This document shows, in pieces, positions 28,227-36,486 of a stretch of 64,000 nt of DNA. The translations under genes and the position numbers were made by a program. The DNA lies in assembly GCF_000981805.1 (NCBI RefSeq), contig NZ_CP011133.1:124001-188000 (forward strand). The letters run 5' to 3'. The notes under the pieces are model-generated. The model made no database searches. It saw only the letters and a list, made by a program, of their open reading frames with translations, and was not told the DNA's origin. How positions within the stretch are numbered: the stretch's first letter is position 1; every line of letters starts with the position of its first letter. This DNA comes from Citrobacter amalonaticus Y19. Lineage in GTDB: Bacteria; Pseudomonadota; Gammaproteobacteria; Enterobacterales; Enterobacteriaceae.

Positions 28227-29044
28227 GCCGCAGCTCCCTTTTTCGACATATCCGCTAATTTGACCGCGAAGATTTCTGATGCTGTTTTCCCATCCCCGCT
28301 GCCTTTAAATATGCTTCTTCGGGCCGTCACACCATGTATAGCGAAGTCTTGATAAAGCTCACGAATATCTGGCGCGTCGTGGCATGATGCGATGACATGA
28401 ATCCCGCGCTCAGGCAGCGCCTGGAGCAGTCTGGTAAGCTCAATCTGCATGGCTGGTGTAAAACCGCTGGCATGGTAAGCCGTGAATTTTCCGGGATTAA
28501 CATAGGGTGGATCGCAGTACACCACATCACCCTGGCGGGCCATTGACAGCGTTGTCTGGAAACCGGCGCACAATAAAGTTGCTGAGGACATTTTCTCAGC
28601 CATTGCGTATAACTCTGTCTCTGGGAGATAGGGGTTGGCGTAATAACCCCAGGGGACGTTAAAGATACCTTTCCGGTTGTATCGGCATAGTCCGCGATGG
28701 CCAAACCTATTCAGATAAATAAACAGAGCGGCCTGAGTATCGCTTGCACTATCATGATTATTGAACTGGCTTCGCAGCTCATAATAGACGTCCTCTGAAC
28801 GCCCGAGACAGTAAAGGCGTTTAAGTTCAGAAAGTACCTTTTCAGGTGACTTAAAAATACTCTGATATGTATCGATCAGGTCGCTATTAATATCGGCCAG
28901 AATGTATTCTGGATAATTCGTATTCATCATTACAGCGCCTGAACCGCCAAAGGGCTCAATAAGCCGACCACCTTTCGGCAGTACATGCTTAAGACTCGCC
29001 ATAATGTTGTGTTTGGCTCCTACCCACTTCAGAACGCTTTTCAT
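28223..29044 (-). CDS. dam: Dam-family DNA adenine methyltransferase
   Basis: The 273-residue N6-adenine methylase is of the D12/Dam class. Motifs are LKWVGAKHN (residues 4-12), the SAM loop IEPFGGSGAVM (near 29-39) and the catalytic DPPY (near 179-182). The start at 29044 (MKSVLKWVG) is the family start; a longer frame exists to 29113. Plasmid Dam homologues usually methylate GATC and can protect transferred DNA or affect plasmid replication. The target here is inferred, not shown. Confidence 0.92.
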   Translation of the reverse strand: MKSVLKWVGAKHNIMASLKHVLPKGGRLIEPFGGSGAVMMNTNYPEYILADINSDLIDTYQSIFKSPEKVLSELKRLYCLGRSEDVYYELRSQFNNHDSASDTQAALFIYLNRFGHRGLCRYNRKGIFNVPWGYYANPYLPETELYAMAEKMSSATLLCAGFQTTLSMARQGDVVYCDPPYVNPGKFTAYHASGFTPAMQIELTRLLQALPERGIHVIASCHDAPDIRELYQDFAIHGVTARRSIFKGSGDGKTASEIFAVKLADMSKKGAAA

Positions 29045-29194
29045 TTCATTCTGGCTCCAGAATATTAGGACGCAGTGTTCGCGATCAATGGGAGCGAGAT
29101 GGCATACTGCCATCCCGTCAGGAAGCTTGTTTTAAAGTTATCACGGCCATGAAATTGGCTATTTCGAAAAGGCCGACAAAACGGGAGCGTTTTA

Positions 29195-30463
29195 TCAGAC
29201 TCGGACTGGCATGATGATGTCGTAAATGTTTTTGTTTACTGAGATCAAGATGCCCGTCGTTGTATCGCGCAAAGCAATCTGCACGGCTTCTCCTTCTTCC
29301 GAACACGCCCCCAGGCTTGCCAGCGATTCCAGCAGGTAATCAGCATTCATACCGATATCAACCATTGCTTCGGGTTTGCCTGCCTCTTTCGCAATGTCCA
29401 TCACCTCTTTGCAACTGATTGCATTTGTGCCGGGTGATTTAAGTTGTAGGGCGTTGTCTTTGAATGACATCACGCAAACACTGGTGTTGTTTGGTGAACC
29501 CTCCTTAAGCAATGGGGTTGCGCGTTTTAGAGCGGTGGTGAGTTCAGAAGGATTAACCTTAAACAGTTCTGTATTTTTGGCTACCGTGCTGGCTACTCGC
29601 TTCCAGTCCGGGTAACGGCCATCGACAAGATTTGAAATGACTGTATGGCTTCCGAGCGTAAATGCCAGGTTTCGGTTGCTGTAGTCAATTTTGAATTGAC
29701 CCTGGCTACCGCTCAGGATTTTATGGAGCACCGGTAATACCCCGTTGGGTAAAATCACACCTGCATTCGTGTTACTGATTGAGGTTGGTGCGGTCGGATA
29801 TTGAATCTCATCGCTCACGTCATCGCTGAAGTCGATATCATGAGAACTGACTGCCATACGATGTCCATCAGTGGCCACAGCAATAAATTGGCCATTATCG
29901 ATGCCGAGATAGACCCCGTTCATATAATGTCGGACATCGTTCTGCGCCGCTGCGTGGCTGACACGCTTGATAATCTGACTCAGCATCTGCGTCGGAAAGT
30001 AAACACTGTAATTATGTTCGAGCGTCTCTACCTGGATTTCGGGTATATGGTCTAAGCAAACCGGGATGTTATAGGAGTTTTTGTCGGTGCGGATGACCAG
30101 ATGGTTTTTTGCCGCATGGAAACGGACGTTAATCTCATCTTCACCACGCATGTTGCGGATTAAAGAAAAGAGTTGTGTAGATGGTACTGATACGTCCATA
30201 TCACCATTGACCGCCGATACCGTACCTTTACTGGTGATTTGTGCAGAGTTTAAGTCAATGCCAAGAGCAGAAAGACAATCCCCACGTAACCGCAGCGTGA
30301 TCATCTCCAGTACCTTCATTGCGGGAGAACGGCGAATAACCATACACGGCATTTCGATTATTTTGAGAAGTGCGTCAGCGGAAATATCAAACCCTGGAAG
30401 CTCTTTAAATGATAAGCGTCTGGTCTTTGGTTCAACTGCGTCAACTGTAGATGCGTCGGTCAT
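29195..30463 (-). CDS. dnaN: DNA polymerase III beta subunit (sliding clamp) homologue
   Basis: The 422-residue protein is about 55 longer than chromosomal DnaN. Conserved clamp segments are YMNGVYLGIDNGQF and ATDGHRMAVSS (second domain), GRYPDWKRV (third domain) and the C-terminal IIMPVRV. The N-terminal domain is divergent and carries an extra stretch of about 40 residues. Start 30463 is chosen for GGGAGA 8 bases upstream. A plasmid-encoded clamp could act in plasmid replication or with the plasmid's UmuC polymerase. Confidence 0.93.
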   Translation of the reverse strand: MTDASTVDAVEPKTRRLSFKELPGFDISADALLKIIEMPCMVIRRSPAMKVLEMITLRLRGDCLSALGIDLNSAQITSKGTVSAVNGDMDVSVPSTQLFSLIRNMRGEDEINVRFHAAKNHLVIRTDKNSYNIPVCLDHIPEIQVETLEHNYSVYFPTQMLSQIIKRVSHAAAQNDVRHYMNGVYLGIDNGQFIAVATDGHRMAVSSHDIDFSDDVSDEIQYPTAPTSISNTNAGVILPNGVLPVLHKILSGSQGQFKIDYSNRNLAFTLGSHTVISNLVDGRYPDWKRVASTVAKNTELFKVNPSELTTALKRATPLLKEGSPNNTSVCVMSFKDNALQLKSPGTNAISCKEVMDIAKEAGKPEAMVDIGMNADYLLESLASLGACSEEGEAVQIALRDTTTGILISVNKNIYDIIMPVRV

Positions 30464-30497
30464 TTTAATGTCTCCCATAATTATCCGTGATAAATAA

Positions 30498-30526
30498 ATC
30501 GTACCCCCGGTCAATCAAGTGACGAA
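30498..30526 (-). promoter_or_regulatory. TTCGTCA-type promoter of the sliding-clamp gene
   Basis: TCGTCA (30520-30525) is 16 bases from TACGAT (30498-30503) in the minus direction, 35 bases before the start codon. Confidence 0.6.
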
Positions 30527-30550
30527 TAGCAAATTCTGTAAAAATGCAGT

Positions 30551-30850
30551 TTATTTGTGGTGGTGGCGATAACCTAATTCAAACGCGAACTGCCATTGAT
30601 ATTCATTTAGCGCATATCCAAGGGATGTGATGGCCTCAACGATTTCATTTATAATGTGGTTGCCTGAATTCAATCTGCGCTCGTAATACCAACCTATATC
30701 AAATGCGATTAGCTGGAGGCGGAAAAGATGGATCTGGGGAACGTAACCGGTAACACAGCTGAGCGCCTTTATATAAATAAGTTCCCCTTCCATCTCGGAC
30801 AGAAAAACCATATCAAGAATATTGGGCGCAAAATTCGTCATGGTGTACAT
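30551..30850 (-). CDS. Small hypothetical protein
   Basis: About 99 residues from ATG 30850 (MYTMTNFAPN); a longer frame reaches 30886. The C terminus ends in a His run (YRHHHK). It is rich in aromatic residues and contains no recognised domain. It lies just downstream of the gene ending at 30864 and upstream of the clamp promoter. Confidence 0.6.
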   Translation of the reverse strand: MYTMTNFAPNILDMVFLSEMEGELIYIKALSCVTGYVPQIHLFRLQLIAFDIGWYYERRLNSGNHIINEIVEAITSLGYALNEYQWQFAFELGYRHHHK

Positions 30851-30863
30851 AAATTGAGCTTCT

Positions 30864-31208
30864 TTACGGAGTCTCGCGCAACACATCGGATACCTTAAAG
30901 TAGCCGAGTCGATGCATCATTTTATTGATCTGACCTACTTTGCCATCTGCCCCTTCATATCTGCTTAACCGGTGAAGCAATATACGCATAGACATCAATA
31001 CACTGTCTGATGCGTTATCACCACGGGTAAGTAGTTTATCAGTACTGTCTGAATATGACCCCGTCAGTGCAGCACTCACCAGATCCCCGGCAATTGCATC
31101 CGGGTGGCACAATGCCATTAAGCCGATAATCAATGCCTGCCGATTAAGTTCTGTTTCGGTCAGGCCTGTTTTTGAAGTGAGTTCTGCTAGTAAATTATCA
31201 GTGCTCAT
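30864..31208 (-). CDS. Small hypothetical helical protein
   Basis: About 114 residues from ATG 31208 (MSTDNLLAELTSKTG), which overlaps the upstream gene's end by 11 bases. The N-terminal segment (ELTSKTGLTETELNRQALIIG) looks like a DNA-binding or dimerisation helix pair. Function is unknown. Confidence 0.6.
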   Translation of the reverse strand: MSTDNLLAELTSKTGLTETELNRQALIIGLMALCHPDAIAGDLVSAALTGSYSDSTDKLLTRGDNASDSVLMSMRILLHRLSRYEGADGKVGQINKMMHRLGYFKVSDVLRETP

Positions 31209-31482
31209 TATCATGATCCTTTTGCTTGTGTTCTCCCGGTTGAACGGCGGAAGATTCTTTACTACTGCGTGAAAAAACATCCGCGACCAGAAATTTAGCC
31301 TTCTCTGAAGGGCTCATAAATTTCCAGAGTTCATCAGGATATTCATCGGCCTGCTTTTCAGATTTTTTCAATCGGGAGATTCCTTTTAATTTTGCAGCCA
31401 TGCGACTCCGTCCATACGGACGGATTGGCATTGTGAAATTCTGCTGCGAACTATCAATCAGACCAGTAAAGTGACGACCCAT
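31198..31482 (-). CDS. Small basic hypothetical protein
   Basis: The protein has 94 residues from ATG 31482 (MGRHFTGLID), with GAGG 9 bases upstream. It is Lys/Arg-rich in the middle (RSRMAAKLKGISRLKKSEK) and could bind nucleic acid. It overlaps the next gene by 11 bases. Confidence 0.6.
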   Translation of the reverse strand: MGRHFTGLIDSSQQNFTMPIRPYGRSRMAAKLKGISRLKKSEKQADEYPDELWKFMSPSEKAKFLVADVFSRSSKESSAVQPGEHKQKDHDNEH

Positions 31483-31585
31483 ATAAATACCTCTAAGTGC
31501 AGTAGTTATTTTTCCCGATTTACGTACCAACTTTTAATGTCATACTACGGGATAGCATTACTGCAACGAAATATTCAGGGATTGT

Positions 31586-31999
31586 CTACGGCGTTTTGAA
31601 GGTGTTATCCATTACCGTTTTACTTCTCGCGACCCAGTCATTTGCATCACTGCAATTGATGTTTGCTGCTACGACCTGGCGGGCGGATGTATAGATTGGG
31701 CTTACATAACCACCATCCCCGGCAACTACCAGCCGGATGCTGTTGAGATATGCGTATACAGGATCCTGTAGGATTGTAGAATCGATGGATGCCTGCTGTT
31801 TGCAGCTGTCGCTACGCATCTTAACAACATCAGTTGCGACCATGACACATTCAGGGCATTCATTTTTAAGCTGAATGAACTGAGTTGGTGTCTGCCCCGC
31901 CGCTGGACTTCCATCGGCTCTCAGAGGAATATTAGCTTCAGCAATATTGATGCAGAAAGATGAACCCGCAATAAGCGCCAGCAATAATTTCTTTTTCAT
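31586..31999 (-). CDS. Hypothetical secreted protein
   Basis: The 137-residue protein has a typical signal peptide (KKKLLLALIAGSSFCINIAEA). The mature part has four Cys (CPEC, DSCKQQ, NCSD) suggesting periplasmic disulphides. It recalls small secreted proteins of conjugation gene clusters but no family can be assigned. A short tail of T residues (minus) lies near 32060-32070 in its leader. Confidence 0.7.
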   Translation of the reverse strand: MKKKLLLALIAGSSFCINIAEANIPLRADGSPAAGQTPTQFIQLKNECPECVMVATDVVKMRSDSCKQQASIDSTILQDPVYAYLNSIRLVVAGDGGYVSPIYTSARQVVAANINCSDANDWVARSKTVMDNTFKTP

Positions 32000-32132
32000 A
32001 TAACCTCGCCTTATCTAATTCAGATTTATCGAACTGAGCTTACTGCTTTAAGTGGAGAGTAAGAAAAAAAAAGGGTGACAAAACGGGGGGTGTTTTTTAA
32101 CCTTAATCATACCCCATATGATTAGGTTGATT

Positions 32133-32480
32133 ATGATTAATGCCAATATGCAGTCACATGGTACTGAACATAGCTTAGAGCGCTTTTCCCGTATTCAGAA
32201 GGATGCGTTGGTACTTCTTCTTTTGTGCAAAGAAAAAGGCACTGCGATAGTGCCGTTCACCAGATTGCTGGGGTTTATTAACTCAGTTCCTGACTGCAAG
32301 GATGTCGCTGAGTCTAACCTTCGTAAATCACTCAAAACATTGCAGCAAAATGGCTATGTATGGAAGTACCGGAACAAACACGATCTTACAGTTTCATTTG
32401 AGTTAACTTCACCTGGAGAAATCCAGGCATCTTCATTTCGGGTGCGAAGATTAGAGGCATGGGGCCAGGCAGACGAGTAA
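32133..32480 (+). CDS. Small winged-helix-like protein (possible regulator)
   Basis: About 115 residues, on the opposite strand to its neighbours. The central part (FSRIQKDALVLLLLCKEKG, then SNLRKSLKTLQQNGYVWKYR) has the helix-helix-recognition helix-wing pattern of a winged-helix DNA-binding domain. ATG 32133 is preferred because AGG lies 6 bases upstream; ATG 32118 is also in frame. A divergent small regulator among backbone genes fits a local repressor role. Confidence 0.6.
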   Translation: MINANMQSHGTEHSLERFSRIQKDALVLLLLCKEKGTAIVPFTRLLGFINSVPDCKDVAESNLRKSLKTLQQNGYVWKYRNKHDLTVSFELTSPGEIQASSFRVRRLEAWGQADE

Positions 32481-32496
32481 ACCCGTCTGCTGGTGG

Positions 32497-32811
32497 TTAC
32501 ACAGAAAGGTACTTTTTACTGATAGTTAAAGCACTGCGTCGTCGCAACGCAATTGGACGATTATCAGAAAGTCTGGAAGCATTACTGGCGCGAATGAATA
32601 TGCGTTTCATCCTGCGGTCAAAATGTTGATCTGACCAGCCGAAGGGATACGTTCCCTTAATACCATCTACGGGCCCGGCAAGAATGCGAGCGGTTTCACT
32701 ACGAAGAGCACCACCCCTTAATCCAAATGAGCTAAGTTTATTTCTTATCAGACGGGCAGAAAATTTCCTGGGCTTTAAAACACCCTTAATACAGTACAGA
32801 TGTTTACTCAT
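32497..32811 (-). CDS. Basic hypothetical protein
   Basis: The 104-residue protein is very basic (many Arg/Lys, e.g. KPRKFSARLIRNKL and RPIALRRRSAL), so nucleic-acid binding is plausible. It is convergent with the small regulator at 32133-32480 and 27 bases downstream of the gene at 32839. Confidence 0.55.
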   Translation of the reverse strand: MSKHLYCIKGVLKPRKFSARLIRNKLSSFGLRGGALRSETARILAGPVDGIKGTYPFGWSDQHFDRRMKRIFIRASNASRLSDNRPIALRRRSALTISKKYLSV

Positions 32812-32838
32812 AGCATTACCCTTTTATTATGGGAACGA

Positions 32839-33519
32839 TTAGCTGCGCTGCATAAAGTTGATGGATTGGCGTTTATTTTCTTCGATTATCCTCATTGCCT
32901 CTTCAAGCCATCCGGCATCTTCCCCCAGGCTGGTTAGCTCTTTGTGTTTTAGTTTGAGTGCAAATATCGCGTCATCAGCACCGGCAGTAAACAATTCTTG
33001 TCGGACTTGTTGTGTACTGGTTGTACCATTTATGACACCAACCATGTAATTCACGATATCAATAACCTGGGGGAGTAAATCTGGATCCTCATGATTAATC
33101 TCCTCGATACTGACAAACGGCAGTAACCGGTCAATCAGCATATGGGCCAGGTTGGTTATATTTAGCAGGAATAGGTTATCGTTCTCGATGTCGCTTTTGC
33201 TGTTCACTTCTGATGCGGTAAACGACTGAACCAGCCGATTATATTCACACTGCCACTCCTTACAGGCACTGATCATCCAGTTCTGTATCTCTTCATCAGA
33301 TGCGTTGGATGATGGAATGTCCATTGCAGCAGGAAGAACTTGATCCCACGGGTACACGTGAGAATCAATCATCACGCCTTCCGCGTTACGCATTAGCTCA
33401 GATAAAGCCACTATGATGCGGCGCATCAGGTGGTTCTCAGTGAGAAGAGTAAACTCTTGTTTCGATGCACCAACGAGCTCGACGTTGAGTCCAGTCAGCG
33501 AGTCGTTAGTGTTTGGCAT
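32839..33519 (-). CDS. Hypothetical acidic helical protein
   Basis: The 226-residue protein is acidic and helical, with no signal peptide or motif I recognise. Its start codon lies inside the end of a 53-codon small frame (33506-33667), implying coupling. Promoter sequences with an inverted repeat lie further upstream at 33679-33692. Confidence 0.65.
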   Translation of the reverse strand: MPNTNDSLTGLNVELVGASKQEFTLLTENHLMRRIIVALSELMRNAEGVMIDSHVYPWDQVLPAAMDIPSSNASDEEIQNWMISACKEWQCEYNRLVQSFTASEVNSKSDIENDNLFLLNITNLAHMLIDRLLPFVSIEEINHEDPDLLPQVIDIVNYMVGVINGTTSTQQVRQELFTAGADDAIFALKLKHKELTSLGEDAGWLEEAMRIIEENKRQSINFMQRS

Positions 33520-33667
33520 AGTAGCAGGCCTCCAGCCCTAAAAGATGATTATGAACCAGTCCGTGGTTGCAGGGTTTAGTTGTGTCAGTCAGCGTATCCG
33601 ATTTTACGCTTTTGTCTTGATCACCGGTGTTTACTGAGGGTAGTAAAGTTTTGACGACGTTTTTCAT
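33506..33667 (-). CDS. Candidate 53-residue small protein
   Basis: ATG 33667 has AAGG 5 bases upstream. The frame (MKNVVKTLLPSVNTGDQ ... ACYYAKH) ends 14 bases inside the next gene, the overlap style used throughout this arm. It contains two Cys and several His (CNHGLVHNHLLG). It is short, so coding is supported only by context. Confidence 0.45.
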   Translation of the reverse strand: MKNVVKTLLPSVNTGDQDKSVKSDTLTDTTKPCNHGLVHNHLLGLEACYYAKH

Positions 33668-33678
33668 AAAGACCTTAT

Positions 33679-33692
33679 ACTGTCACGACAGT
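33679..33692. promoter_or_regulatory. Inverted repeat, candidate operator
   Basis: ACTGTC-AC-GACAGT is a 14-base inverted repeat just upstream of the 33667 small frame. It is not a LexA box (wrong spacing). Confidence 0.4.
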
Positions 33693-33796
33693 CATATGTA
33701 ATTTTAGATAAGTTCTATAAGACATCTCAAAAAATAATGGTAATCCGCGAGCAGATTACCATTCAGGCATTCATCTATCATAATATGCTACGGTTA

Positions 33797-34150
33797 TTAT
33801 TTTATAATACCGCACTGCTTTGCTATCTCGATAACATCGCCATTTTTTATGATGATACCCAGAGTTTGTGCATCCTCAATGTGGCTAGTGGCACATCCAC
33901 CGACAGATTTTACCTGCTCGATGAGACGCTCTGAGGCAGCAGCAGTGTACGCCAGTGTACTGTCTGGAGTGTTGAGACTGAACAGATAAAAGCCTGAGAC
34001 AATTCCCAAAATTACCAGTAGTCCGCTTCTGAGTATCACCGAAAAAAGGGCCGCAACGCAAATTGCACCACCGGCATAAATAGCAGCCTGGCCATATGAC
34101 ATAGACCCATTGTCCAGTATCGTCTGGAGTGCGTTATTGATTTCATTCAC
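33797..34150 (-). CDS. Small membrane protein
   Basis: The 117-residue protein has two hydrophobic helices in its N-terminal half (AAIYAGGAICVAALFSVIL, near 22-40, and LLVILGIVSGFYLFSL, near 44-59). A soluble tail contains two Cys. It lies 67 bases downstream of ssb. Function is unknown. Confidence 0.65.
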   Translation of the reverse strand: MNEINNALQTILDNGSMSYGQAAIYAGGAICVAALFSVILRSGLLVILGIVSGFYLFSLNTPDSTLAYTAAASERLIEQVKSVGGCATSHIEDAQTLGIIIKNGDVIEIAKQCGIIK

Positions 34151-34217
34151 GGCAATAATTCCCCATTAGTTATGATGAAAACAAAACAGATATGCTGCTA
34201 ATCATTAATGTTTGGTG

Positions 34218-34775
34218 CTAGTAAGGTATGTCTGTACCATAAGCACCAGTGCTTCCTGGAACTTCATCCCGATTTCCTAAATAATAATTTTCCATTGTTG
34301 GTGGGGAGTTGCGCGGTGTTGCTGGTCTCGCGCTCGTGTTTTGCGGCCTGCGGCTATAACTTGTATTCTGCCGCTGATCCCGTCCTCGGTTCTGCTGGAG
34401 CTGACTACTCGCCTGTTTCTTATCGCCTACATTGACTTTGCGAAGAACATGCCCCTTCACGGGGTTGACAAGTACGTCCATAAAGAAGCGTTCTTTACCA
34501 TCTTCCTCGATTAGTCGGGTGCGCAATTGGGCCTCCAGGTACACTTCTGTCCCGATATGCAGATGAGCGCGGGCCACATCAGCAAATTGCCCAAGCAAGA
34601 TTATCTGATAGTGTTCTTCCGTGATTTTCTCAAGGCCTGATTTATCTTCCACCAACGATTCAGATGTTGTGACATAAACCTTTGCGTAGATGCCGTGGGA
34701 AGGATGTTGTCGGATTTCAGGCTCACGGCCTACAGTACCTTCAATAATTACTTTGCTATAGCCACGATTAGTCAT
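34218..34775 (-). CDS. ssb: Single-stranded DNA-binding protein
   Basis: The 185-residue protein has an N-terminal OB fold with SSB-typical segments: IIEGTVGREPEIRQ (residues 10-23), KITEEHYQIILLGQFADVA (near 50-68) and EVYLEAQLRTRL (near 76-87). A Gln/Arg/Ser-rich linker follows. The tail ends GTDIPY instead of the DDDIPF tip through which host SSB recruits partners. It may cover single-stranded DNA after conjugative entry. Confidence 0.92.
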   Translation of the reverse strand: MTNRGYSKVIIEGTVGREPEIRQHPSHGIYAKVYVTTSESLVEDKSGLEKITEEHYQIILLGQFADVARAHLHIGTEVYLEAQLRTRLIEEDGKERFFMDVLVNPVKGHVLRKVNVGDKKQASSQLQQNRGRDQRQNTSYSRRPQNTSARPATPRNSPPTMENYYLGNRDEVPGSTGAYGTDIPY

Positions 34776-34807
34776 ACACCCTCCCCAGCTCTGTATCGGA
34801 TGAAATT

Positions 34808-34836
34808 ATTATCAGCCCGTCTGGTCTGGTGACGAA
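34808..34836 (-). promoter_or_regulatory. TTCGTCA-type promoter of ssb
   Basis: TCGTCA (34830-34835) is 16 bases from GATAAT (34808-34813), a five-of-six -10 match, in the minus direction. Confidence 0.65.
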
Positions 34837-34919
34837 TGGTAATTCGTTAAATAATTGCACTACACATTCATAAAATAGTCAGGATATTATGTTTGTGGTG
34901 AGAAGGACGGCACAACAGG

Positions 34920-34942
34920 AAAAAAAATCCCGGCCAGGCCGG
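34920..34942 (-). terminator. Intrinsic terminator downstream of the 35626-35096 gene
   Basis: Stem CCCGGCC/GGCCGGG with a single unpaired base is followed by seven T in the minus direction. The 34776-35095 gap otherwise holds only the ssb promoter. Confidence 0.8.
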
Positions 34943-35095
34943 GAAAGGTGATCTTTATACCAGCGTACTCGCCAGCGTTCTCTTTGTTATGTCCCTATAC
35001 TAAACATGTATGGCCCAGAGTGAAACATTTTTTGAAACCGGTAATTAAAATACATAGTGTTTCCTTTTGTTTACCTGAAAAGAAACGCAAATGTA

Positions 35096-35626
35096 TTACT
35101 GCGGGAGATGTCTATTGGCCATACGTTTCAGGGTTTGGAGTATTGTCTGGTAAGCAGCGAGCTCATTTTTATACTCAGCAATCTCCTTTTCATTCTTAAC
35201 ATAGCTGTTTTCAAGTTTAGCTATAGTATCAGTGTATTCTTGCATACTCTGTTCGACTTTTTTTGTTGCTGTTCGAAATGCAGCGCTTTTTGTCGTTCTG
35301 ATACCAAGGGGGAATGTTTTCCCGATTTCCACGTCATGCTTATAGACGCTGCTGATGCTTGTATTCCAGACGCTCGGTTTTTTGTCGCTAGGCCGAATTT
35401 TGATAAATGTGGTTCCGGGGATTTTATCCACTAGAAAAGCAGTTTTCTCGCTGCCTTCTGCCGCATTCTTTTTCATTCGAATGGTTTTCACGCCGACTTC
35501 TATTAATTCGACGCTGGTTTTTATTTTCGACGGGTTGTCTACGTCCATATCAATCAATACCCGCCAACATGACTGGCCCTCTTTTATCGATGAGGGACAC
35601 GCTTGTGGAAAATGGTCTTTGTACAT
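35096..35626 (-). CDS. Hypothetical protein with C-terminal coiled coil
   Basis: The 176-residue protein has an N-terminal beta-rich region with charged strands, then a coiled coil (VEQSMQEYTDTIAKLENSYV onward, near 125-165). No signal peptide. It is transcribed toward the terminator at 34920-34942. No family recognised. Confidence 0.65.
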   Translation of the reverse strand: MYKDHFPQACPSSIKEGQSCWRVLIDMDVDNPSKIKTSVELIEVGVKTIRMKKNAAEGSEKTAFLVDKIPGTTFIKIRPSDKKPSVWNTSISSVYKHDVEIGKTFPLGIRTTKSAAFRTATKKVEQSMQEYTDTIAKLENSYVKNEKEIAEYKNELAAYQTILQTLKRMANRHLPQ

Positions 35627-35701
35627 AGTAAAACCCCAACACCTGAAATATGTAGGATATAGATTAAGGGCAATGATACTGCTTACGAAATTAGGGGCGA
35701 C

Positions 35702-36163
35702 TCAGCCAGTCACAGGGGGGGGCAGGATTGACTCTGCGACCTGTTGCCTTAGTGCGTTGCTGATACCAACTGCCTCAGCGAGATAAGCAAGATTATCCAC
35801 CAGCACACATCGAGTCCCGGAACTGAGAGCTCCAGTTACTCCCCAACGGAGCATTTCGCCTGGAGCTGGTTCATAAGTATCCAGCTCACACTCAGGAAGG
35901 TCTACCGGCTCTCCCAGATAATCAATTAAGACCGGCCTGATATCGCTATATTCAGCATCAATACCAAGTGGGAGGTCTTTCCTGACATATTGCCTCAGAA
36001 CAAATAAATCCCTTTCGCTACATTGAGGGAAAATTTCAACCGGCAAGTTTGTGATAAGAACTGCTGCACCTTTTGAGTCGCCAATTTCCTGGATGAGTTT
36101 TGCGGCACACCAGACCGCACCTTTCAGGAACTCCAGATTTACATGCGATTGCTGTAATGACAT
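35702..36163 (-). CDS. Hypothetical protein
   Basis: The 153-residue protein is acidic with no recognised motif. It lies 12 bases downstream of a lipoprotein gene on the same strand and probably shares its transcript. Confidence 0.65.
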   Translation of the reverse strand: MSLQQSHVNLEFLKGAVWCAAKLIQEIGDSKGAAVLITNLPVEIFPQCSERDLFVLRQYVRKDLPLGIDAEYSDIRPVLIDYLGEPVDLPECELDTYEPAPGEMLRWGVTGALSSGTRCVLVDNLAYLAEAVGISNALRQQVAESILPPPVTG

Positions 36164-36175
36164 ATGACCTCTTTC

Positions 36176-36481
36176 TTATTGTCTGGCCCGCTTAAACCCA
36201 TCGTTGCCATATGATTTAAAATACTCAGTAAACCCCTTATCGCTTTCACGTGTGTCGGCCACAGCTTTCGAATTTGCCTCTTGCATGTCCCTTTCACCTT
36301 TTTCCTGGCTGAGTTTCATGAAGGTCTTAATGTTATCGTCATTAGGGTCGGCCAGTACTTTCTGATAAGCCTCCTGGTAGCGCTCATCCAGGCTTAACCC
36401 CAATCCGAGACTATGGCATCCACTAATGCCGATGATGAAAGTAATGATCAGAAACTTATGCAGATATGCAGATTTCATCAT
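36176..36481 (-). CDS. Small lipoprotein
   Basis: About 101 residues from ATG 36481. A signal peptide ends in a lipobox (FIIGISGC, Cys near residue 20), and the mature part is a charged helical protein. The first codons lie 5 bases after the stop of the zinc-protein gene at 36487. Small plasmid lipoproteins often act in conjugation or entry exclusion, but nothing here proves it. Confidence 0.7.
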   Translation of the reverse strand: MMKSAYLHKFLIITFIIGISGCHSLGLGLSLDERYQEAYQKVLADPNDDNIKTFMKLSQEKGERDMQEANSKAVADTRESDKGFTEYFKSYGNDGFKRARQ

Positions 36482-36486
36482 TATTC

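Noticed and set aside
33679..33692. ACTGTC-AC-GACAGT as a LexA box
   Set aside because: A LexA box needs CTGT-N8-ACAG; the spacing here is four bases.
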